Shown: positions 26,542 to 37,400, numbered from the stretch's first letter. The stretch is DNA of 64,000 bases from Corynebacterium terpenotabidum Y-11 (GCF_000418365.1 NC_021663.1:868001-932000); one strand, 5' to 3'. Notes: generated by a model from the letters alone, not told the origin. Numbers and translations are program-made.

Positions 26542-27530
26542 GAGTTCACCCAGTCCCTGACGTCGAAATCGTTGTCGACGATCCCCTGTTCCACCAGGAA
26601 CGCCAGGGAGTTCTGCAGGGTAGTCACCCCGTCCGGGTCGATCCGCTCGTCGGCGAAGTCCCAGGTGCTGGAGGCACGGAAGGAGCTTTCGGAGACCTTC
26701 TGCTGGTCAGCTGCCCAGGCGATGTAGGCGTCGAGGTCCTTCCGGATCTCGGCGATTCCGGCCTGTTTGACCTCCCAGTAGGCATCCTCGATCTCCGGAT
26801 GGGCGGAATGGAACTCGTCGGTTGTCACCGCGACGCTGGTGGACAGCAGATCCGGGTCGTCGATCTCTGCCTTCGACGCGACCGTGAAGTCGTTGTTCTC
26901 CAGCCACACGGCGGCGACGTTCGCCGGCACCGCGACCGCGCTCACACTGCCCTTCTGCAGCGCGGGCAGCGCATCGGCGAAGAGGAGGTTGACCAGGTTG
27001 TTCTCATCCAGCGCACCGTACCGGTCCAAGGCGGCACGTCCGTAGCGGTCGAAGTTGGACCCGAACTGCAGGCCGATCTTCTTCCCCGTGAGCTTGTCGA
27101 TACTGTCCAGGGCCGGATCGTTGGTGATGAACCAGATGCCCGCCGCCGGTCGGTCCACCGTGATCGGGGTAATGGCCTGACCGTTGCCCTTCGCCTGGAC
27201 TGCAGGGACGTCGCCGAGGGCGCCGACGGTGATGTCCCCGCTCTGCAGTGCCTGGATGACGGGCGGGCCGTTGTTGAAACCGACGTAGCGGTCGAATTCA
27301 AAGCCGTACTTCTCGAGGATCGGTTCGGCCAGGCCGAGGGATTCGGCGTAGCCAAAGGGGCCGGTGTCCCGTGGGGTGGATCCGGCGCCACCGTTCCACG
27401 GTAGGCCGACTGACACCGGGGTGAGTCCGGTGTCGTTGGTGGCATCCGCGTCGCTGCAGGCGGCGAGGCCGGTGGCGAGGAGGGTGGCGGTAAGGACGCC
27501 GGTGATCCGGCGCAGGGTGCTGGTTGACAT
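26538..27530 (-). CDS. ABC importer substrate-binding lipoprotein, SsuA/TauA (NMT1) type
   Basis: 330 residues with a signal peptide and lipobox LAACSD (Cys25). The mature protein has PVSVGLPWNGGAGSTPRDTG, FNNGPPVIQALQSGDITVGA and LTGKKIGLQFGSNFDRYGR, typical of the SsuA/TauA periplasmic fold, where the ALxSGDID-like loop shapes the ligand pocket. GAGAA precedes the ATG. It ends overlapping the permease gene and begins 15 bases after the ferredoxin gene. Confidence 0.85.
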   Translation of the reverse strand: MSTSTLRRITGVLTATLLATGLAACSDADATNDTGLTPVSVGLPWNGGAGSTPRDTGPFGYAESLGLAEPILEKYGFEFDRYVGFNNGPPVIQALQSGDITVGALGDVPAVQAKGNGQAITPITVDRPAAGIWFITNDPALDSIDKLTGKKIGLQFGSNFDRYGRAALDRYGALDENNLVNLLFADALPALQKGSVSAVAVPANVAAVWLENNDFTVASKAEIDDPDLLSTSVAVTTDEFHSAHPEIEDAYWEVKQAGIAEIRKDLDAYIAWAADQQKVSESSFRASSTWDFADERIDPDGVTTLQNSLAFLVEQGIVDNDFDVRDWVNS

Positions 27531-27545
27531 GGTGTTCTCTTCTCG

Positions 27546-27866
27546 TCAGTTCTGTGGGGTTTTCGTATGTGGTGCCCGTCGCCAGCCGACGGCATGGCGG
27601 TGCAGGCCGAGGAAGTCGCGGCTACGCAGGGACGCGAGGTCGGCATCCCCGCCGTCGCCGGGGACGAGGCGGGTCAGGGTGCGGGACGGGTCGACGAACA
27701 GGGCGTCTGCCGGGCAGTAGCTCTCGCACTGGAAGCAGGTCTGGCACTGGTCCTTGTCCGCGATGACGGGGAAGCCGTCGTCCCGGAGGGCGAAGACGTT
27801 CATCGGACAGATCTGGGCGCACAGTCCGCAAGAGGTGCAGCGGTCGGGGTCGATGACTTCGATCAT
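27546..27866 (-). CDS. Ferredoxin-like 2[4Fe-4S] protein
   Basis: 106 residues. Two cluster motifs, CTSCGLCAQICP (~10-21) and CQTCFQCESYCP (~41-52), are complete. A ~50-residue C-terminal tail without cysteines follows. It likely carries electrons to or from the flavoprotein encoded just upstream, as in AprB/AprA-like pairs. Its ATG overlaps the flavoprotein stop by four bases. Confidence 0.88.
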   Translation of the reverse strand: MIEVIDPDRCTSCGLCAQICPMNVFALRDDGFPVIADKDQCQTCFQCESYCPADALFVDPSRTLTRLVPGDGGDADLASLRSRDFLGLHRHAVGWRRAPHTKTPQN

Positions 27867-29569
27867 GCAGCGATCTCCTGTCGGACGAACTGCCGGTCCA
27901 CCCGGATATCTTCGAGGCCGGAAGCCAGCAGCCGGTAGGTCGCGGCGGGGTCGGTGTCCGGAAAGTCGATCCGGTGGTGCATCGCGCGGGATTCCCTGCG
28001 TTGCAGGGCGGACGCTGTGGCCCACCGGCCCATCGCCGCCATGCCCGCCACCTCCCGCAGACGGTAGCGGTGGGCCGAAGATGCGGGGGTGGCGTCCTGC
28101 AGCTCGGACCAGATGGCATCCAGCTGGTGGAGCATGCCGGTGAGCTTCTCCTCGGACCGAAACACGGCCGTGTCCAGCGGGAGCAGCTGCGCCTGGATTC
28201 GCCGGGTGAGTTCCCGCCAGTCGGGGGAGTCGGTGTGCCGGGTGTGCTGTGTGGGGCCGGTGGCGACGGTGCCGAGGGTGTCCACGGCCCGGGGTCGGCC
28301 GGTCCCGGCGGCGTGCCGGGCGGCGTGCGTCCCCGCCCGGGCCCCGGACGCCACCGCCCACGCCAGGTTCGGTCCACCGGCCCCGGTCGCGGCCCCGGTG
28401 ATCCGGTCACGCGCGGCGACGTCGCCGGCGACGAAGAGGCCGGGGAGCCCGACGGCGCAGGTGGCGTCATCCGACCGGATCCCGCCGGTGCCGCGGACCG
28501 TGCCCTCGTGGACCCAGTCGATGGGGAAGCGCTGCGTGAACGGGTCGATGCCCAGTTTGTCGGCGACCGCGAAGAAATTCGGCATGGTGGAGCGGGCGGT
28601 GGCGCGCTGCTCTGGGGCGAACTGGGAGAACCGGGCGTGGACGGTGCCTCGAACCGAGTGTTCGATGAGAGGTAACCGGGAATAGTGCAGGTCGGTGTAG
28701 CGGATGGGCGTGCCGTCGGCGGTCCAGTACTCGGCCTGGATGAAGTAACCGTTCTTGTCCATGGACGTGCCGAACGGGACCATGCCCTGGAAGTTCGAGA
28801 ATTCCATGGCAGCCAGATCCGCCCCGGCCTCGGCAGCCATGAGCTGGCCGTCGCCGGTGTTCGTATCCCCGCCGAGGGAATGACTGCGCCAGGTGGTGCC
28901 GCCGGTGGCGAGGACCACCGCGGACGCCCGGATGATCCATTCCCGGTCCTCCTGTGTTTGATGCCCGCGGGCACCGGCGACGTCGGAGTGGTCGGTCGTG
29001 ACGAGGAGTTCCACAGCCGGGCTGTGGTCGAGGACGAGGACGCCGACCTTCTTCACCTGGCCACGCAGGAAACGCAGGTAGTCGGGTGCGGGTCCACGGA
29101 AAAACGGGTTGTCGCCGGTGAGGTTGAGGCTCGGTGAGGCCAGTTTCTTCTCGATGCGGTCCCAGCCCATGGCGGGCAGGCGGTTGATCTGGGTCCAGGT
29201 GTCGTCGAGGACGGCGTCCACCCAGTGCCAGTCGGACAGCCCACCACCGGTGGCGTTCTTGATGTCGAAGACCTCGCGACGCCGCGGCGCGTCGGGTGGG
29301 GTGAGCCAGTGGGCGACACCGGAGGTGGCAGCGACTCCGCTCGCCCCGCAGTAGCCCTTGTCGACGAGGGTGACGGAGAGTCCGGCGGTGGCGGCGACGT
29401 CGGCGGCGTTGATGGCAGCCCAGGTGGCGGCGGGTCCACCACCGACAATGAGGATGTCGGTGCTGATCTCGAGGAGATCTGCGTCGTCCCGAAGGACGGT
29501 GGGGGCGAGGCTGCGCGGGACGCGTGCCGTGGTCGGTCGGGTGGGTTGTGGCGTCATAAGGAGGCCCAC
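27863..29569 (-). CDS. FAD-binding reductase/dehydrogenase, AprA/fumarate-reductase-like
   Basis: 568 residues. TDILIVGGGPAATWAAI is the FAD-binding Rossmann loop, with the ribose-binding end at VTLVDKGYCGASG; AVVLATGGTTW and GLFVAGDVAARDRITGA give the second FAD contact. Overall length and a C-terminal helical region place it in the fumarate reductase/succinate dehydrogenase/AprA group. With a two-cluster ferredoxin partner and a sulfonate-type importer, the operon probably oxidises or reduces an imported sulfur or small organic compound. The substrate is unknown. The start is GTG 29569 or ATG 29557; neither has a Shine-Dalgarno site. A TATAGA at the operator suggests a very short or absent leader. 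Confidence 0.75.
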   Translation of the reverse strand: MGLLMTPQPTRPTTARVPRSLAPTVLRDDADLLEISTDILIVGGGPAATWAAINAADVAATAGLSVTLVDKGYCGASGVAATSGVAHWLTPPDAPRRREVFDIKNATGGGLSDWHWVDAVLDDTWTQINRLPAMGWDRIEKKLASPSLNLTGDNPFFRGPAPDYLRFLRGQVKKVGVLVLDHSPAVELLVTTDHSDVAGARGHQTQEDREWIIRASAVVLATGGTTWRSHSLGGDTNTGDGQLMAAEAGADLAAMEFSNFQGMVPFGTSMDKNGYFIQAEYWTADGTPIRYTDLHYSRLPLIEHSVRGTVHARFSQFAPEQRATARSTMPNFFAVADKLGIDPFTQRFPIDWVHEGTVRGTGGIRSDDATCAVGLPGLFVAGDVAARDRITGAATGAGGPNLAWAVASGARAGTHAARHAAGTGRPRAVDTLGTVATGPTQHTRHTDSPDWRELTRRIQAQLLPLDTAVFRSEEKLTGMLHQLDAIWSELQDATPASSAHRYRLREVAGMAAMGRWATASALQRRESRAMHHRIDFPDTDPAATYRLLASGLEDIRVDRQFVRQEIAA

Positions 29570-29571
29570 TC

Positions 29572-29587
29572 TAGACAGCTCGGTCTA
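29572..29587. promoter_or_regulatory. 16-base inverted repeat, TetR-type operator
   Basis: TAGACAGCTCGGTCTA has perfect five-base arms (TAGAC/GTCTA) and resembles operators of TetR-family repressors. It sits 2 bases before the GTG of the flavoprotein gene and overlaps the minus-strand TATAGA likely to be its -10 element, so binding would block transcription of the five-gene operon. No TetR gene is in the window. Confidence 0.5.
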
Positions 29588-29650
29588 TACGGTGGAAGTG
29601 TATTCTCCGCGGCGAATGGAAAGCGCCCCACCGTCACCAGCCCGCGACGG

Positions 29651-30988
29651 TCACTCCAGCTGCTTCTCCAGCCAGCTGATCGTCTGCATCCCGAACAGAT
29701 CCGTACCCCAGCCGTAGAGGTTGGTGACGAAGTTCGTCATCGAGCAGTCCGTCGGCTGGTAACTCACCGACGTGCCACCGGCACGGTAACGGTCAGCCAG
29801 CCCCCGGGCATCCGCCGCCGGGACCAGCGACATCGGCGAATCATCGGCCACGCACGAAGAGATGAGCACCGGCGCGTCCGGCGCGGCACCGGAGGCCCCG
29901 AGCAGATTGTCGTCGTAGACGTGCTGGAACTCGGGGATGTCCGCCGGAGGGATTCCCTCGACGAACAGAGCGGACAGGGGCACGAACGGCATCGTGAAAT
30001 ACGCCGGGGTCTGGCACTGCCCGCGGTACCAGTCCGCGATCTGCCGACCCAGCGGCGTGAGATGGGAATTCAGGTCCATCTCCGGGTACTTCGGCTCCAG
30101 CCCCAGCAGCGTCGCGAAGACGAACCCGGACCCCAGCGAACCGTCCGCCCCGCGGAAGAAGTTCCGCTGGTCGACGACCATCCCCTCCAACACCGTGCCC
30201 CGGATATCCAGCTCCGGGGCGTAGGACGCCGCCCGCTCCGCCGCGAAACCCGCACCCACGCCACCACCGGCGATGCCGAACAACCCCACCGGGGCCTCCG
30301 CGGACAACCCCGCGGTCTCGACCTTCATCGCCGAGCGCACCCCGTCGAGCAGGGTGTTCGCCGCATACTTCCCGGCGAACACCCCGTGCGGGGATTCCTG
30401 GGCATCATTGCCCACGTCACTGATCATCACCGCGTACCCACGGTCGAACATCAACGCCAGTGGCCCCAGCGCCGACCACGATGCCCCGTCCAGCGGATCA
30501 CCGCCGGTCCACTGGGTCGACGGGTGGCAGCGTGCGCCGACCGAGTCATTGGCCTCCTGGTAGCCGATGATCGCGCGGGTGGCGTCCTCCTTGCCGTCAT
30601 CGGGGACCATGAGGATCCCGGTGCTCACCGACGGCGTGCCATCCATCTCCTCGGTGACGAACATGGTCCGCCAGGCCCGCAGATTGCCCGGCTGCACCCC
30701 GGTGAACTGCACCTGGACCGGTTCCGCCTTGAGCAGGGTGCCTGCCGACTCGTCACCGGTGAGCTCCGGTTCGGTGTAGAAGGCGTCGCTGACCGGAGAC
30801 AGCGGGTCGATGATCTCGTCGAGGGACGCCACCTGCCCGTCCACGAAGGTGGAGAGGGTGTAGCCGGTGAAGATCTCGTCGACCCCCGGGGTCCGCGTCG
30901 GCGTGTCGACCGGGTCAGCGGACGCTGGGGATACCGCGGCGGCCGCGACGGTCAGGGCGGCGGTGAGCAGAGCGGGAACGGTTCTCAT
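29651..30988 (-). CDS. Secreted LIP-family lipase-like protein lacking the nucleophile serine
   Basis: 445 residues with a Sec signal peptide (MRTVPALLTAALTV to PASA). The fold is that of secretory lipases (LIP family), for example DGTPSVSTGILMVPDD, QWTGGDPLDGASWS and MISDVGNDAQE. The elbow expected to read GxSxG is GIAGGG in LFGIAGGGVGAGFAAE, so alanine replaces the catalytic serine. The C-terminal region where the catalytic histidine is expected (SYQPTDCSMTNFVTNLY) has no histidine. The aspartate loop (SSCVADDSP) remains. It is therefore likely a non-catalytic relative. Its start overlaps the stop of the upstream secreted-protein gene by four bases. Confidence 0.75.
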   Translation of the reverse strand: MRTVPALLTAALTVAAAAVSPASADPVDTPTRTPGVDEIFTGYTLSTFVDGQVASLDEIIDPLSPVSDAFYTEPELTGDESAGTLLKAEPVQVQFTGVQPGNLRAWRTMFVTEEMDGTPSVSTGILMVPDDGKEDATRAIIGYQEANDSVGARCHPSTQWTGGDPLDGASWSALGPLALMFDRGYAVMISDVGNDAQESPHGVFAGKYAANTLLDGVRSAMKVETAGLSAEAPVGLFGIAGGGVGAGFAAERAASYAPELDIRGTVLEGMVVDQRNFFRGADGSLGSGFVFATLLGLEPKYPEMDLNSHLTPLGRQIADWYRGQCQTPAYFTMPFVPLSALFVEGIPPADIPEFQHVYDDNLLGASGAAPDAPVLISSCVADDSPMSLVPAADARGLADRYRAGGTSVSYQPTDCSMTNFVTNLYGWGTDLFGMQTISWLEKQLE

Positions 30989-32187
30989 CGGATCTCCACG
31001 GTGAAGGTGTCTGCGGCGTCCTGCGCGATGACGCCGAGGTTGGCCAGCGGGCGGTGCGTCTGCATCTGCCACACCATCGGGGTGGTGAGCTGGGTGGTCA
31101 GTCCCTCCCAGTCGTTGGTCACCTGTGCGGTGTAGCCGGGGAGCAGCTGGTCGGTGATGTATTCCCAGCGTTCGTCGAACTGGGACCAGTCCCAGGCCGG
31201 CAGCGGCACGGTGACCAGTGCCTCCGTACCCCCGGGGAGCTGTTGGGTGAACTTGATGGGGCGCCAGGACCGCATCGGCTCGACCCCACCGACCGAGGGG
31301 GAACCGACCATCGTGCTGGCGTAGGTCATTGCCTCGCCGAGCCCGTCGCGGTAGTTACGCACCGCGTCCCACCGGTCGCCGATGACGGTGAGCTGTTCCC
31401 GACGCAGCAGCGTCGCATTGCCCGCGGCGATCCGCTCCGGGTCGCCGGAGGCGATGTCACGCCAGGCGTCCATGACCGTTGACGGGAACACCCCGGCGTC
31501 CGCCATCTCCTGCAGGGCGGGCAGGCCGCCGTCGACGTAGGCCTGGTGCATCGGCATGAGGTCGCAGAAAATGGCCTTCTGCATGACGAGGATCTCGCCG
31601 ATGACGTAGTCCAGGTCATCCGGGGTGAGCTCGGGGGCGTTGGCCAGGGCACGCAGTCCGGAGGGGAGCTGGTTGACAGCCTCCTGACCGGCGGCGTCGC
31701 GGACCCCGGCGACGATCTGCTGGGCGAGCGGCTGGACACCGTTGATCCGGTACACGGTCGCCATCACGTCCATGTCGAGCAGTCCGCCGCCGAAATCAGC
31801 GCCGGACAGGCCGCCCATTCCCGCCCACTGCAGTTCACGGTGGTCGAGTTGGAAGGCGAGGTAGCGGTCGTAGCTGCGTTCCAGGTTGGTGGTGTTCGCC
31901 GCCACGCCCGCGCGCGGCGTCCAGGCGTCCAGGTCGATCCCGGCGGAGTCGGTGACGCGCCGTAGCCAGGTGGCATGGAGGTCGGCGGCGGTGCCGGTCA
32001 GTGGGCCGTCGGCGGTGACCGGGCAGGACGCCCCGGCCCAGGCGTTAGTGTCGCGTCCGGTATCGGACGCCGGGTCTGCGGCGGCCGGGCCGGTCTGCAG
32101 CCCGACCGTGAGGGCTGCTGCGGTGAGGACCGCGGCGCACCTCGTGGTGGTCCGGCGGAAGGTAGGGGAATGTCCGGTGACGGGCAT
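30985..32187 (-). CDS. Secreted protein of unknown function
   Basis: 400 residues beginning MPVTGHSPTFRRTTTRCAAV, with a signal peptide that ends near QTGPAAADPAS. The mature part is mostly helical, tryptophan-rich near the C-end (PLPAWDWSQFDERWEYIT) and has two cysteines that could pair. I recognise no domain. GGAGAG before ATG 32187 fixes the start. Overlap of four bases with the lipase-like gene means the two are translated together, so they may act together outside the cell. Confidence 0.75.
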   Translation of the reverse strand: MPVTGHSPTFRRTTTRCAAVLTAAALTVGLQTGPAAADPASDTGRDTNAWAGASCPVTADGPLTGTAADLHATWLRRVTDSAGIDLDAWTPRAGVAANTTNLERSYDRYLAFQLDHRELQWAGMGGLSGADFGGGLLDMDVMATVYRINGVQPLAQQIVAGVRDAAGQEAVNQLPSGLRALANAPELTPDDLDYVIGEILVMQKAIFCDLMPMHQAYVDGGLPALQEMADAGVFPSTVMDAWRDIASGDPERIAAGNATLLRREQLTVIGDRWDAVRNYRDGLGEAMTYASTMVGSPSVGGVEPMRSWRPIKFTQQLPGGTEALVTVPLPAWDWSQFDERWEYITDQLLPGYTAQVTNDWEGLTTQLTTPMVWQMQTHRPLANLGVIAQDAADTFTVEIR

Positions 32188-32353
32188 ATTCTCTCCAAAC
32201 GTCAATCAGGGCGGCTGTGGGTGCCGCCGGTGACCCGGATACTACGGGCGGAGAAACCGGTGCGCAGAAGAACGGGGTCACTTCCGTGGTGCTGGCGGAC
32301 CTGCACCCCGTGTCACCCCGGCCCGTGGCGGCAGCGCGACAAACCACGCGGGG

Positions 32354-32359
32354 TAGAAT
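32354..32359 (+). promoter_or_regulatory. -10 element of the Mks operon
   Basis: TAGAAT lies nine bases before the first ATG of mksF (32369). With transcription starting about seven bases downstream, the message would be leaderless or nearly so. No Shine-Dalgarno sequence is present, which agrees. Confidence 0.5.
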
Positions 32360-32368
32360 CCCACACCG

Positions 32369-33847
32369 ATGATGAACACCCGTGCACACTCCGCCTACCG
32401 TCAGGCGGTCGGAGCCTTCCGGAATCCGACACTCGAGCTGCTGCACGGCAGGTACGCCCCGTTTGTCGTGGCGACGCTCTCCCTGCTCTTCACCGCCGAT
32501 CGCCCGTCGGTGCAGGTCACGGACGCGCATATCGAGGTTGGCGATATCGTCGACGAGTTGCGGGCCGCCGGTGCCGAGGAGGTCGACCGCGGCCTGCCCC
32601 ACGGGACCGGCCGGGAGATCTGCCGCTACTGGGTCCGCGTCGGCTGGCTCGTCCCGCAGATCGAGGACGATGTGGAGGTCTACCGCCTCTCCGCCCAGGC
32701 CGTGGGAGCCCTCGACACCGTGGGCCGGGTCGGCGGCGGTACCAACCGCGTCTCCCGCTCCCGGATCCGTACCCTACTCGACGCCGTCGACCAGCTCAGC
32801 CATGACGCCGAGACCGACCCCGCCGAACGCCTCGCCGTCCTGCGGGCCGAGCGGGACCGGATCGAGGAGGAGATGCGGTTGATCGCCGCCGGGGAGATCG
32901 ACCCGGTCGATGACGAGCAGCTGCTGGAGGAGGCGGAGAACATCCTCCACCTGTCCCGGGAACTGCCCGCCGATTTCGCTCGCGTCGCCGAGTCGATCAC
33001 TGCGATGCAGCGTGACGTGGTCGCTGAGCTGCGTCGGGACGTCCGTCCGGTGGGCGAGGTGCTGCGCGAGTACCTGCATCGTGGTCAGCATGTGCTGGAG
33101 GCCACCGCCGAGGGACGCGCCTTCGCCGGCGCATTGAGCCTCATCGGTGATCCGGGACGCATCGACGATCTCACCGACCGGGTGGACGCCCTGCTCGCCC
33201 TCCCGTTCGCCGACACCCTCCTGCCGCCGCAGCGTCGGGAACTGGCCGCGATCGCCCGCCGAGTGGAGCAGGGGGTGGCGGAGGTGCTCACCGCCCAGCG
33301 TCGGGCGTCCCATGTCATCACCGCCCAGGTCCAGACCCATGATCCGGTGCGTGACCGGGAGGTCGATGACCTGCTCCGCGAGGCGATGGCGGGGCTGCAG
33401 ACCTGGATGGGCGCCTCCGGCCCCGGCGATGCCGTCGAGCCGGTGCGGACCTTCCCCACGGCGTCCCTGGGGCATCTACGGCAGACGCTCAGCGATCCGC
33501 GTCCGCCCGGCGTGCCCGCCCCACTGCACCACGAGGAGGAGCCGGACTTCGCTGAGGAGGACGCCCGCGCGTGGGGCGGTCCGCACTACGCGGACCTGGA
33601 GGATCACGTCGCCCGGCTCGCGGACGCGGGCATCACGGATGTCGATCTCGCCGCCACCTTCGCGGACCTGGACACGAACCTGCGCCGTCCGGTGGACCTG
33701 CTCGGCCTGCTGGAGATCGCCCACCGCAACGGCATGACCGAGACCGACGAGGTGTCGGTCGTGGACGCGGTACGTCCCGACGGCACGACCCGACGGTTCG
33801 CCTTCGGCGCCGTCACCGCACGAACACATGAGGAGGACCTGCCGTGA
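32369..33847 (+). CDS. mksF: MksF/JetA-type condensin kleisin subunit (DUF3375)
   Basis: 492 residues. The N-terminal winged-helix part starts with [26 protein letters not shown], the DUF3375 signature. A long helical middle ([39 protein letters not shown]) and a C-terminal winged-helix segment follow. In MksBEF/Wadjet complexes this kleisin bridges the two SMC heads. The stop overlaps mksE by four bases. Length is close to that of MksF in C. glutamicum. There is no ribosome site; the -10 at 32354 suggests a leaderless start. Confidence 0.9.
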   Translation: MMNTRAHSAYRQAVGAFRNPTLELLHGRYAPFVVATLSLLFTADRPSVQVTDAHIEVGDIVDELRAAGAEEVDRGLPHGTGREICRYWVRVGWLVPQIEDDVEVYRLSAQAVGALDTVGRVGGGTNRVSRSRIRTLLDAVDQLSHDAETDPAERLAVLRAERDRIEEEMRLIAAGEIDPVDDEQLLEEAENILHLSRELPADFARVAESITAMQRDVVAELRRDVRPVGEVLREYLHRGQHVLEATAEGRAFAGALSLIGDPGRIDDLTDRVDALLALPFADTLLPPQRRELAAIARRVEQGVAEVLTAQRRASHVITAQVQTHDPVRDREVDDLLREAMAGLQTWMGASGPGDAVEPVRTFPTASLGHLRQTLSDPRPPGVPAPLHHEEEPDFAEEDARAWGGPHYADLEDHVARLADAGITDVDLAATFADLDTNLRRPVDLLGLLEIAHRNGMTETDEVSVVDAVRPDGTTRRFAFGAVTARTHEEDLP

Positions 33848-34476
33848 GTGAACCATTCATCGCACCGGTGGCGATGGAGAACGACCCGGCGGAGTGCTTC
33901 GCCGGGGACCGGGGCGTCCTGGATCCGGCAGTCCGTCGGGTGCTGGTGCGGCTGCTGCAGCGCCGCGTCCTGCTCGCCGACCAGGCGGAGGACTGGACGG
34001 TACTGCTGGACAACCAGCAGATCATCGAGTCGCGTCTCCACGACCTGTTCATCCGGCTCATCGTCGACACCGACCGTGGCGTGGCCTACAAGCAGCAGGT
34101 CCGGTCCGGGGAGACCGAGGTGCCGATCCTGCTCACCGACCGCGCCTACAGCCGGGTCGAGACCCTGGTCCTGGTCTACCTGCGCACCGTCTACCAGCGG
34201 GAAGCCACCGCCGGCGACCAGCAGGCCCGGGTCGACCGCGAGGAGGTGGAGGATACCGTCCTCACCTACTTCACCGACCCCGGCGGCGATATCGCGGGAC
34301 GCCAACGCGCCGTCGCCAAAGCCCTGGACCGATTGCGGCACGAAGGCATCGTCGACGAGGAGTCGGAGGGACGCTACCGCATCCGCCCGATCATCGAGAT
34401 CGTGCTCAGCGCACCCCGGCTGCGGGAACTGAACGACTGGCTGGCGCAGAGCACGACAGAGGAGACGGCACGGTGA
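33844..34476 (+). CDS. mksE: MksE/JetB-type condensin KITE subunit (DUF4194)
   Basis: 210 residues with DUF4194 features: [55 protein letters not shown] and [18 protein letters not shown]. It is a small winged-helix protein that binds the kleisin in the Mks complex. GAGGAGG lies ahead of the GTG start, which overlaps mksF. Its own stop overlaps the mksB start, so the three subunits are translationally coupled in the usual F-E-B order. Confidence 0.9.
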   Translation: MSEPFIAPVAMENDPAECFAGDRGVLDPAVRRVLVRLLQRRVLLADQAEDWTVLLDNQQIIESRLHDLFIRLIVDTDRGVAYKQQVRSGETEVPILLTDRAYSRVETLVLVYLRTVYQREATAGDQQARVDREEVEDTVLTYFTDPGGDIAGRQRAVAKALDRLRHEGIVDEESEGRYRIRPIIEIVLSAPRLRELNDWLAQSTTEETAR

Positions 34477-37400
34477 CCATGCTCGACACGCTCTTCGGAC
34501 TGATCCCGGAGGCCTCCCGCGGGGAGCAGTGGCTCGCCGGTGACCTGCAGCTGGTCAACTGGGGCGGCTACGACGGACTCCACCGCGTCCGCTTCGCCCC
34601 CACGGCGACGCTGCTGTGCGGCGGGTCCGGGTCCGGAAAATCCACCCTCATGGACGCCTACATCGCCCTGATGATGCCGCACACCACCCCGTTCAACGGG
34701 GCATCCAACGGTGCGGTGACCGGGCGTCCCCGTGGCGAGGACCAGCGCAATATCCTGTCCTACGGCCGCGGCAAGACCGACGAGACCCGCAGCGGTGACC
34801 ACACCCGCGTGCGGGTCCTGCGTGGCGACGGGGAGGATACCTGGACGGCGGTCGCGATGACCTGGACCGGCCGCGACAATGCCCGGTTCACCGCGGTCCG
34901 CGCCTGGTACATCCCGGCGACCGCCCGGGTGCTCGATGACGCGGTGAAGGTCCGTGCCGTCACCGGCGGCGAGTTCGACCTGGCCGACCTGGAACCGGCC
35001 GCGGCGCACCGCCTGTCGGACGCCACGGTCCGCGCCGCCGGGCTGGAGACCTTCAGCACCGACCGGGAGTTCCTCGCGCGGATCCACACGGTGCTGGGCA
35101 TCGGGGCCGCCGGAGCCGGTTCGAAGGCGATGAACCTGCTCGCCCGGATCCAGGCCGGCCAGCAGATCACCACCGTCGACGAGCTGTACAAACGGATGGT
35201 GCTGGAGGAACCGGCGACGATGGCGACGGCCGAGGAGGTCGTCGACCATTTCGACGAGCTGGAGTCCGCCCGGGTCCGGATGGTGACCGCGCGCAAGCAG
35301 GTCCGCGCCCTGCGTCCGCTGCGGGAGATCCGCGCCCGGCAGGACGCCGCGGCCCGGCGTCTGGATCTCATCGACGGCATCGGCCGGTTCGAGGAGGCGG
35401 AGTCCGTGGCGTCATTGTGGCGCGCCGCGCGCCGCCTCGACCTGCTCACCGCCGAGGAGACGGTGGTGCGCACCCGCGCCCGTGAGGCCAAGGACGAGGT
35501 CCGCGCCCAGACCGCGGCGGTGGACGCGGCAGTCGCCGAACGGGACGGGCTCATCGAGGTGCTGCGCAACTCCGGCGGCGACCGCCTGGAGACCGCCCAC
35601 CGCGAACTCGACGCCGCAGCCCGGCGCAGCGCCGAGGTACGCCGGGCCCGGGAGAGCTTCGACGAGGCGACCGCCTGCCTCGGCACCCCGGTGACCACCC
35701 GCGCCGAGTTCGACGCCCTGTCCGCGACCGCCCGCGGCGTCCTCGATGATCCGACGGCGACGGGCCGTGACCGCGACGCCTACGCCACCGCCCGTGCCGC
35801 GCTGTCGGCCGCCCGCGCTGACCTGGCACAGATCGAAGAGGAACGCCGGACGGTCGGCGAGCGGACCGGCAACATCCCCGCCCCCCTGCACGAGGCCCGT
35901 GCCCAGCTCGCCGAGGCCGCCGGTCTGCCGGAGACGGACCTGCCCTTCGTCGGTGAGCTGGTGGAGGTGCGCACCGAGTTCGAACCGTGGCGTGAGGCCT
36001 TCAACCTCGCCCTCGGCGGTTTCGCGACGACGATGCTCATCGATGACGCGCAGCTGCCGGCCTTCCGCCGCGCCGTGGAGACGGTCCGTACCCGCACCCG
36101 GATCCGCTACGAGGGGGTCCGCACCTCGACCCCGGCGGTGACCCCGGACCCGGCCCGGCTGCCCGGTCGGCTCGACTACCGCGACAGCCCGTTCACCGGG
36201 TGGCTCACCACCCGTCTCGACCGGCAGTTCGGCTTCGTCTGCGTGGACTCCGCCGACCAGCTCGGCGAGCACCCCAGCGCCCTGACGCTCACCGGCCAGA
36301 TGTCCCAGGGGCTCCGCGGTGCCCACGGTGGCCACGGTCGACGGAATGTCCTGGGAGTGAGCAACCGGCGTCTCCTCGCCGATCTCGATGCCCGGATCGC
36401 CGACGCCCGACGCCGGGTGGCGGCCGCCGAGGACGCCGAACGCGCCGCCTCCGCCGGCCTCGACGCCTTGGACGAGAGGCTCGCCGCCTACCGGCGCGTC
36501 CGCGAAATCACCTGGGACCGGATCGACGTCGCCACCGTCACCGCCGGGGAAGACCGCTGGACACAGCTCATTGAGCAGGTCGGCGAGGACGCCCCGGAAC
36601 TCGGTGACCTGCAACGGCGGATCGACGGGTTGGCGCGACGCATCGACAGCCTGCAGAAGTCCCTCGGCCGCGCCGAGGGCACCCAGGAACGCCTCGCCGA
36701 ACAGTGGGCGGCCATCGCCGACGAGGTGGACGCCGCCACCGCCCTGGTCGACGACGCCACCGAGGCGGGCCGCGAACTGACCACGGAGCAGGCCGATTAC
36801 CTCATGGAACGGTGTGGGGCCCCGGGTGCTGATCTCGCCGCTTTCGACGCGGCGACCGCCCTGGCGTCCCGTCGACTGCGCGAGGACCGGGACGCCGCGG
36901 AAGACACTGTCGCCGAGCAGCGCGACCAGCTGCGCCGCACGATGGAGAGCTTCCTCGACCAGTGGCCCAACCCGAACCTGCGGACCGACCCGGACACCTC
37001 CCTGCCCGACTTCGAGCGCATCCTCGCCGACCTGGAGACCAGCGGCCTGCATGACCTGGAGGCGGAGTGGAAAGGAAGTCTGCTGCGGTTGTCGGGCAAT
37101 GACCTGACGAACCTGGCGTCCACCCTGAACCGGGCGCGCCGGGAGATCCAGGAACGGATCGCCCCGATCAACCGGATCATGGCGGACCTGCCGTTCTACG
37201 ATGACGACCACCGACTGCAGATCAGCCTGCGGGACAATCGGTCCGAGGCACGGACCCGGTTCCTGGCCGAGCTGCGGGAGGTCCGGGGGCTCATCGACGG
37301 TGCGTCCTCCGACGAGGACCGCGGCCGGGCCTATGACCGGATGTCGCTGCTGATCAACCGGATCCGGCGGACCGCGCCGGACGTCGACGGGCTGATCGAC

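Noticed and set aside
29225..31135. 636-residue plus-strand frame opposite the flavoprotein and lipase-like genes
   Set aside because: It spans two real minus-strand genes and shows arginine- and glycine-rich random composition.
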